A DNA stretch of 7,084 nt from an uncultured Clostridia bacterium. GTDB taxonomy: Bacteria; Bacillota; Clostridia; Saccharofermentanales; DTU023. The stretch is taken from contig CAMYEY010000074.1 of the NCBI GenBank assembly GCA_947254895.1, positions 1-7,084 on the forward strand, read 5' to 3'. The notes beneath the pieces are model-generated. The model worked only from the letters and a program-made list of their open reading frames with translations, made no database searches and was not told where the DNA came from. Position 1 is the stretch's first letter; every line of letters begins with the position of its first letter. Shown here one piece after another: positions 1-4,161 of this stretch. The translations under genes and the position numbers were made by a program.

Positions 1-186
1 GATGGTAACAAATAGAAAATTACCATCTTATTATAATTACCACAGCTAAGGCCAAACCGGTTCAAAATCAAAGATCGTAATAAAATAAAAGTTACCGTCT
101 TGCTAAAACCTCCAAGGGTGAAGCTTGGATGGCCAGAAGGTAAAGACGGTAACAAAATAAAAATTACCATCTTGCTAAAACCGCCA
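1..186. repeat. Three diverged 42-base direct repeats at an exact 72-base period
   Basis: Copies lie at 1-42, 73-114 and 145-186, so the period is exactly 72 with 30-base intervals (43-72, 115-144) that do not resemble each other. Each copy begins with a dyad: GATGGTAA/TTACCATC (1-8 with 20-27, perfect), GATCGTAA/TTACCGTC (73-80 with 92-99, one mismatch and one possible G-U) and GACGGTAA/TTACCATC (145-152 with 164-171, one non-Watson-Crick position), each around an 11-base A-rich loop. Flanking AA/TT extends the stems of copies 2 and 3. Copies 2 and 3 share the tail TTGCTAAAACCNCCA and differ at 6 of 42 positions; copy 1 differs from copy 3 at about 10, mostly in the tail. Read on the - strand the unit starts GTTTTAGC, which resembles a type II CRISPR repeat end. 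However, the copies are too unlike each other for an active array and no cas gene is visible. The first copy starts at base 1, so the series may continue to the left. Function unknown. Confidence 0.75.
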
Positions 187-492
187 GCTCAGAGCAAACC
201 AAAACCACCTGACCACCCCAAAGCTAAGGCCACACGGAGATCCATTTATAGGTAAAGTGGACTTCCCACCATTTTCCACCATAAGGTTAGATTAAGGGCC
301 GGGCCTTTAGGTAATTTCGTCAAAAATCAACAATTACATTATGGAGAAAATGTATTATAATTATCAGAAGTTACCTGGCTGGGGTGGGTGGAATGGACAG
401 GCATCAAAGCTTGTTCGGAATGAAACACACTTAGCTCATTGACTATGACAAATAATTATTAATTATTTTATGAACACAAAGGAGAGCATACT
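187..492. other. Intergenic region and leader upstream of the sortase gene
   Basis: No open frame with a ribosome site or recognisable product is seen here. It holds two CCACCAT heptamers ten bases apart (266-272, 276-282) and a second copy of the 11-mer AGCTAAGGCCA (222-232; the first is at 44-54). It also has several GGTAA or TTACC pentamers like those in the repeats to the left, a promoter candidate (333-361), and a G-rich stretch with five short G runs (377-396) inside the predicted leader. No tRNA or other structured RNA family was recognised. Confidence 0.5.
333..361 (+). promoter_or_regulatory. Candidate sigma-A-type promoter for the sortase operon
   Basis: ATTACA (333-338, four of six matches to TTGACA) lies 17 bases before a perfect TATAAT (356-361). 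Transcription would start near 368 and give a leader of about 125 bases before the sortase start codon. A weaker alternative nearer the gene is TTGACT at 439-444 with the AT-rich stretch 460-469 as a poor -10. Pattern match only. Confidence 0.5.
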
Positions 493-1353
493 TTGAAAAA
501 GAATTTTATAGGCGGGATAATTGCTATTGCTGTTGTTCTAGTACTAACAGTTGGTGTCTTGTTTTATTTTACCCAGATTAAATCTGGTAACACGGCAGAT
601 GATAATCCGGCTGCAAGCAGCTCTGTAGATGAATCGGGCCTTTCTCAACAAAAACTAGAGGTAAAGGAAACGGAGAAGACTGATGACTTTAAGTGGGAGG
701 ATCCTAAAAAGGAAGAACTCCAGAAAAAATTTGCTGACCTCAAGGCTATCAACCCGGAAACAGTAGCCTATATCTATATCCCGGGTAGCCAGCTGGATGA
801 GCCGGTGGTTCAGACCAAGGATAATGAAAAATACCTCAATACAACCTTTGATGGTGGCCAGCAACCCTTTATGGGAACTGTTTTTATGGATATGGACAAT
901 AAGCCTGACTTTGATAACCGCTTGACTTGGCTGTTTGGCCACGCCAGGGGCAGTAAGGTCGAAGACCATAGGATGTTTAACGACGTCAATTTTTATTCTG
1001 ATACTAAATTTATGGACGACCATCCTTACTGTGTTGTCCAGACCCCGAATGGCCGAATTTTCTATGAAGTGATGTTCTTCTGCATCGTGCCGGAGACCAC
1101 GGCCTTTTACCAGACAGATTTTAAAGATGATGCGGACTTTAAAGAACTTCTGACCGAGGTGTCAAAGACAGCTAGTGTTACCAGCGATCATTTTGTGATC
1201 GATGAAAAAAGCGAATACATGGTCCTTTCAACCTGTAGGGAGGAGGATGTGACCATCCGGGCCAACCTTTACCTGAAAAGGATTCCTGATAAGGAGATTG
1301 ACCAACTGTTAAAGGACAAAGGCGACTTCTTAGAATATAAGCCGACCAGGTAA
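493..1353 (+). CDS. srtB: Class B sortase (membrane-anchored cysteine transpeptidase)
   Basis: Sortases cleave a sorting motif in secreted proteins and join the protein to cell-wall peptidoglycan on the outer face of the membrane. The 286-residue product has a basic N-terminus and a single membrane segment at about residues 6-27 (N-in, C-out), then a polar Ser/Asp/Lys/Glu linker to about residue 75. The catalytic domain follows, with the class B block INPETVAYIYIPG (86-98) and its DEPVVQTKDNEKYL continuation. The active-site set is complete: His150 in LFGHARG, Cys248 in VLSTC, and Arg256 in TIRANLYL. GHA replaces the more usual GHN or GHH. The start is TTG at 493, chosen because AAAGGAGAG (478-486) sits 6 bases upstream and the membrane anchor begins directly after it. 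The substrate is not in the window, so specificity (NPQTN-like or other) is unknown. The next gene begins 19 bases downstream, suggesting co-transcription. The symbol marks class membership, not proven orthology with a particular SrtB. Confidence 0.9.
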   Translation: MKKNFIGGIIAIAVVLVLTVGVLFYFTQIKSGNTADDNPAASSSVDESGLSQQKLEVKETEKTDDFKWEDPKKEELQKKFADLKAINPETVAYIYIPGSQLDEPVVQTKDNEKYLNTTFDGGQQPFMGTVFMDMDNKPDFDNRLTWLFGHARGSKVEDHRMFNDVNFYSDTKFMDDHPYCVVQTPNGRIFYEVMFFCIVPETTAFYQTDFKDDADFKELLTEVSKTASVTSDHFVIDEKSEYMVLSTCREEDVTIRANLYLKRIPDKEIDQLLKDKGDFLEYKPTR

Positions 1354-1372
1354 TTTGCTGGAGGAAAATATC

Positions 1373-1999
1373 ATGAAAAAGTATCTAATCATTTTTGTTT
1401 TGAGTCTCTGCCTCTTGCTCGGAGCTTGCTCTAAGCAGGCCGATGAGCAGAAAACGGAGCCGGCTGCAGAAGCTACAGAAACCGCAAAAGACCAGGATGC
1501 AACGCCTGCTGCAGATACTCAAGCGAGTGGGGAAGCTGCAAGCGAAACAGGCCAGGCAGCGACCTCCGAACCTCAAGCGGAGAATGGAGGAGAGTCAGCA
1601 ATTATGGAAATCGAAAGCGATGAGGACAGGGAAAAATCCTATATAGAATACTACAGCCTCACAGACCAATTGACTCCTCTTTCTGTTAGTGGGGTCAAGG
1701 CTAAACAGGCCAGCGGTGAAGATTTTTACCTCTACATCGGCCGGGTTACCTGTCCTTGGTGTAGGCACATTATACCCACCTTCCACAAACTGGCCCAAGA
1801 AGCTAAGCTGACGGTTTACTATCTCAACAGTGAAGATACGGACTTGAGACCGGACCTCAAGGCTTTCCGGGATGAGCATGAGTGCCCAACTGTTCCTTCA
1901 ATTCTACACTTTAAGACCGACGGTTCTGTCTACAAGCTGGATTTTGAGTGCGATTCACTCAAGCTGGAAGAAGAATTAAGCCGGGAGATTGCCAAGTAG
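1373..1999 (+). CDS. Thioredoxin-like lipoprotein, PedC/BrcD-type (bacteriocin transport accessory-like)
   Basis: The 208-residue product is a probable membrane-attached extracytoplasmic thiol-disulfide protein. Residues 1-19 are a lipoprotein signal: Lys-Lys, a hydrophobic core, then the lipobox LGAC with Cys19 as the predicted lipidated residue. Residues 20-85 are an Ala/Glu/Thr/Gln-rich linker. The thioredoxin-like domain runs from about residue 95 to the end: FYLYIGRVTCPWCRH carries the CPWC active site (Cys127, Cys130), and TVPS supplies the expected cis-proline (Pro175). Two further cysteines, Cys171 and Cys193, could form a second pair. The YIGR-TCP-C pattern followed by YYLNSED resembles the family annotated as bacteriocin transport accessory proteins, but no bacteriocin gene is visible. 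ATG at 1373 is preferred over an in-frame TTG at 1355 because GGAGG (1360-1364) is well placed for it and the signal peptide starts there. It follows the sortase gene by 19 bases and is probably translated from the same mRNA. Partner and redox direction are unknown. Confidence 0.85.
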   Translation: MKKYLIIFVLSLCLLLGACSKQADEQKTEPAAEATETAKDQDATPAADTQASGEAASETGQAATSEPQAENGGESAIMEIESDEDREKSYIEYYSLTDQLTPLSVSGVKAKQASGEDFYLYIGRVTCPWCRHIIPTFHKLAQEAKLTVYYLNSEDTDLRPDLKAFRDEHECPTVPSILHFKTDGSVYKLDFECDSLKLEEELSREIAK

Positions 2000-2044
2000 C
2001 TAAGCCGGAAAGTGTGAGCACTCAGAGTCTTTTTGAGAGCAATG

Positions 2045-2085
2045 AGATCAGGCTGGTGACAGGGATGTCGCTAGTCTGATCTTTT
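2045..2085 (+). terminator. Hairpin terminator after the sortase-thioredoxin operon
   Basis: Bases 2046-2061 pair with 2066-2081 over 16 consecutive positions, three of them G-U (2052-2075, 2055-2072, 2057-2070), closing a GGGA tetraloop (2062-2065). A2045-T2082 can add one more pair. The hairpin is followed by TTTTCT. The T tract is short, so termination may be partial, but the stem is long and lies 46 bases after the lipoprotein stop codon. Confidence 0.7.
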
Positions 2086-2146
2086 CTATGTCGCGGAAAA
2101 GTACTATCCGGTCATCTTTTTACTGGACCTCAAGTGCCTAAAAAAT

Positions 2147-2175
2147 TTGCAAATATCCGGCTGACTTGGTATAGT
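2147..2175 (+). promoter_or_regulatory. Candidate promoter for the rimP-nusA-infB operon
   Basis: TTGCAA (2147-2152, four of six matches to TTGACA) and TATAGT (2170-2175, five of six matches to TATAAT) are 17 bases apart. The predicted start is near 2182, giving a leader of about 130 bases before rimP. No better promoter was seen between the terminator at 2202-2231 and the rimP start. Confidence 0.55.
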
Positions 2176-2201
2176 ATTGAGGAAATCAGAGCTTTTCTGG
2201 A

Positions 2202-2231
2202 AAAGAGTGGGCGTGCCCACTCTTTGTTTTT
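2202..2231 (+). terminator. Strong intrinsic terminator in the rimP leader (possible attenuator)
   Basis: AAAGAGTGGG (2202-2211) pairs perfectly with CCCACTCTTT (2216-2225) around a CGTG loop, and GTTTTT follows. If the promoter at 2147-2175 is used, this terminator lies about 20 bases after the transcript start and 80 bases before rimP, so it would act as a leader attenuator. An alternative small hairpin, CTTTT (2192-2196) with AAAAG (2201-2205), would use the base of the terminator's left arm and could compete with it. Otherwise it may be a second, back-up terminator for the upstream operon. Confidence 0.85.
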
Positions 2232-2310
2232 AGAGAGAAAATTAATCTGAAGTAAAGCCCCTGGATTTAGGACCCTGTAATTGGTCAGCTGAAGGGTAAA
2301 AAAGGATGTT

Positions 2311-2784
2311 ATGAGCAAGAGAAATACAGTAGAAGAAAAAGTCTACCAAGCCCTTAGGGACAGGTTGCAAGACCGCGGCTTTGTTCTGGTGGATGTCGTT
2401 TACCGGAGAGAGAATGGCAAATTGTTTTTGCGGCTCCTGGTTGATAAACCGGGTGGGATCAGCATTGATGAATGTGCCACGATCAACGAGCAGTTTGATC
2501 CGGTGATCGAAGAGGAGCTTGGCCTCAAAGACCACGACTTTTTTGAGGTTTCCTCTCCCGGCTTAGAAAGACCCTTGACCACCAGCCAGGATTTTGAACT
2601 TTACCGGGGCGAGCTGGTAGAGGTAAAGCTTTACCAAAAGCATGAGGGCAAGAAGCTTTTTTCAGGTGAGCTCTGTGGCGGTGATGAGGCCGGCTTGCGG
2701 ATCAAAGATGAGCACACGGGCCAGGACCTGGTCTTTGACCTCAAAGATGTAGCCAAAGTGGTTCGGGCTATTCGCTTTAATTAA
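2311..2784 (+). CDS. rimP: Ribosome maturation factor RimP
   Basis: RimP binds the 30S precursor and aids its maturation before 70S assembly; it acts in the cytoplasm. The 157-residue product has the usual family length. The N-terminal alpha/beta domain covers about residues 7-82, with FVLVDVVYRRENGKLFLRLLVDKPGG followed by ISIDEC. The family signature EVSSPGLERPL (79-89) leads into the C-terminal SH3-like barrel at about 92-155. The ATG has AAAGGAT (2301-2307) just upstream. It is the first gene of a rimP-nusA-infB operon, the standard bacterial arrangement. A 64-base AT-rich gap separates it from nusA, and no terminator is seen there. The upstream leader contains an intrinsic terminator, so expression of this gene and the following ones may be attenuated. 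Confidence 0.95.
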   Translation: MSKRNTVEEKVYQALRDRLQDRGFVLVDVVYRRENGKLFLRLLVDKPGGISIDECATINEQFDPVIEEELGLKDHDFFEVSSPGLERPLTTSQDFELYRGELVEVKLYQKHEGKKLFSGELCGGDEAGLRIKDEHTGQDLVFDLKDVAKVVRAIRFN

Positions 2785-2848
2785 AAATCGAAAAATAAGT
2801 AAAATAAGATTTATATCTATATAGAAATGTAGAAGGAGAAGGCAAGGG

Positions 2849-4141
2849 ATGAATGCTGAATTGATTGAGTCCTTACGTTTGTTGGCAAAAGAGCGGGGAA
2901 TAGAGGAAGAAGAACTTTATAGTTTTGTAGAGGAAGCCTTGGTAGCGGCCTATAAACGGGAATTTAACCCTAAGTCGACCGATAATGTCAGAGCCGAATT
3001 AAACCCTGAAACTGGGGAGATGCGAGTCTTTGTGACCAGGACAGTTGTGGCAGAGGTGGTGGACCCCAATGAGGAAGTTTCTCTTGAGGATGCTAAAACC
3101 CTGTCTGAAGATTTTGAGATTGGCGACGTTTTGGAGTTCCAGCTTAGTCCCCAAGACTTTGGCCGCCTGGCAGCCCAACAGTCCAAGAGCGTTATTACTC
3201 AACGTTTAGCTCAGGCTGAAAAAGAGCGGATCCACCGGGAATTTAGCAACAGGATCGGCCAGCTTGCCTATGGAATCGTTCAAAGAAAAGATAGGCGCGA
3301 GGTTATTGTTGATATCGGACGGGCTGAGGCGGTCTTGAGTCGTAATGAGCAGTCCCGCCTGGATAACTACGACTTTAACCAAAAAATGCGTTTTTATATC
3401 CTAAGAGTTGATGAGAGACATGGCCGTCCTATGGTCTTGGTTTCCCGTTCTCACCCGGACTTTGTTCGCCGCCTTTTTGAGCAAGAGGTGCCTGAAATTT
3501 TGAATAATGTTGTTGAGATCGTGACCATAGCCAGGGAAGCCGGTTCCCGGACAAAGATCTCTGTACGTTCAGATGATCCTAATGTCGATGCCGTCGGTTC
3601 TTGTGTTGGCCAAAGAGGCATGCGGGTGCAAAATGTCATTGATGAATTAAACGGCGAAAAAATCGATATTGTCGAGTGGGACCAGGATCCGGCTATTTTT
3701 ATCAGCCATGCCCTGAGTCCGGCCAAGGTCGTTCGAGTGATTACCTATGATGATGGTTCAGCTAGGGTTGTGGTACCTGACCACCAGTTATCTTTGGCCA
3801 TAGGAAGGTCAGGACAAAATGCGAGACTGGCAGCAAGACTCACCGGTTGGAAGATTGATATAAAGAGTGAGAGTCAGCAGCGTGAGGAAGCGGAACAAGA
3901 ATTGATGTCCCGTTTTGATTCAGCCCTGTCTGACCACCCGGATTATATTGATGGAGATGACCAGGATCAAAATGACCTGGACCTCAATATTATTGACCAG
4001 GCTTTTGCCAGCTTGGACAAACTTGTAGATGAGGATGAAGAGTCCAGTGCAGAGGAAAATCCTTTGGAGTCGGACCAAGAGATAAATGACGGTGTAGATC
4101 CTGAATTAGGTCAAGAGGAAAATGGGCCTGACGAGGCTTAG
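2849..4141 (+). CDS. nusA: Transcription termination/antitermination factor NusA
   Basis: NusA binds RNA polymerase and nascent RNA, and modulates pausing, intrinsic termination and antitermination. In the 430-residue product, the N-terminal polymerase-binding domain spans about 1-130 and contains FVEEALVAAYKREF (26-39). The S1 domain lies at about 135-200 (GIVQRKDRREVIVDIGRAEAVL onward). KH1 has its loop at GQRG (254-257, within CVGQRGMRVQ). KH2 has its loop at GRSG (319-322, followed by QNARLAARLTGWKIDI). Residues 341-430 form a strongly acidic Asp/Glu-rich tail with no recognisable domain; this lengthens the protein beyond the roughly 350-370 residues common in Bacillota. There are no gamma-proteobacterial-type C-terminal repeats visible. 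AAGGAG (2833-2838) lies 10 bases before the ATG. Only 20 bases separate the stop codon from infB, with no ylxR or ylxQ between. Confidence 0.96.
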   Translation: MNAELIESLRLLAKERGIEEEELYSFVEEALVAAYKREFNPKSTDNVRAELNPETGEMRVFVTRTVVAEVVDPNEEVSLEDAKTLSEDFEIGDVLEFQLSPQDFGRLAAQQSKSVITQRLAQAEKERIHREFSNRIGQLAYGIVQRKDRREVIVDIGRAEAVLSRNEQSRLDNYDFNQKMRFYILRVDERHGRPMVLVSRSHPDFVRRLFEQEVPEILNNVVEIVTIAREAGSRTKISVRSDDPNVDAVGSCVGQRGMRVQNVIDELNGEKIDIVEWDQDPAIFISHALSPAKVVRVITYDDGSARVVVPDHQLSLAIGRSGQNARLAARLTGWKIDIKSESQQREEAEQELMSRFDSALSDHPDYIDGDDQDQNDLDLNIIDQAFASLDKLVDEDEESSAEENPLESDQEINDGVDPELGQEENGPDEA

Positions 4142-4161
4142 GCGAGGAGATAGGAGATTAT

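Noticed and set aside
1..186. Calling the 72-base repeats a CRISPR array outright
   Set aside because: Repeat copies differ too much, only three are visible, the unit is long, and there is no cas gene or clear leader. They are kept as an unclassified repeat with the CRISPR idea stated as a hypothesis.
272..280. DnaA-box-like TTTTCCACC
   Set aside because: Seven of nine matches to TTATCCACA, but isolated, with no cluster of boxes, no dnaA or dnaN, and no AT-rich unwinding region that would suggest an origin.
655..1023. 122-codon open frame on the - strand inside the sortase gene
   Set aside because: It lies wholly opposite a well-supported gene, has no recognisable domain and no convincing ribosome site.
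1355..1372. Upstream TTG start for the lipoprotein gene
   Set aside because: It would place six residues before the signal peptide and its start overlaps the Shine-Dalgarno region that serves the ATG at 1373.
2011..2037. A first terminator hairpin just after the lipoprotein stop, AGTG/CACT followed by TTTTT
   Set aside because: The stem is only 4 bp and the T run is separated from it by several bases. The 16-bp hairpin at 2045-2085 is a much better candidate.
2785..2848. Separate promoter for nusA in the AT-rich gap
   Set aside because: TATA-like bases occur (2811-2823), but no acceptable -35 element lies at the right distance. Read-through from rimP explains expression.
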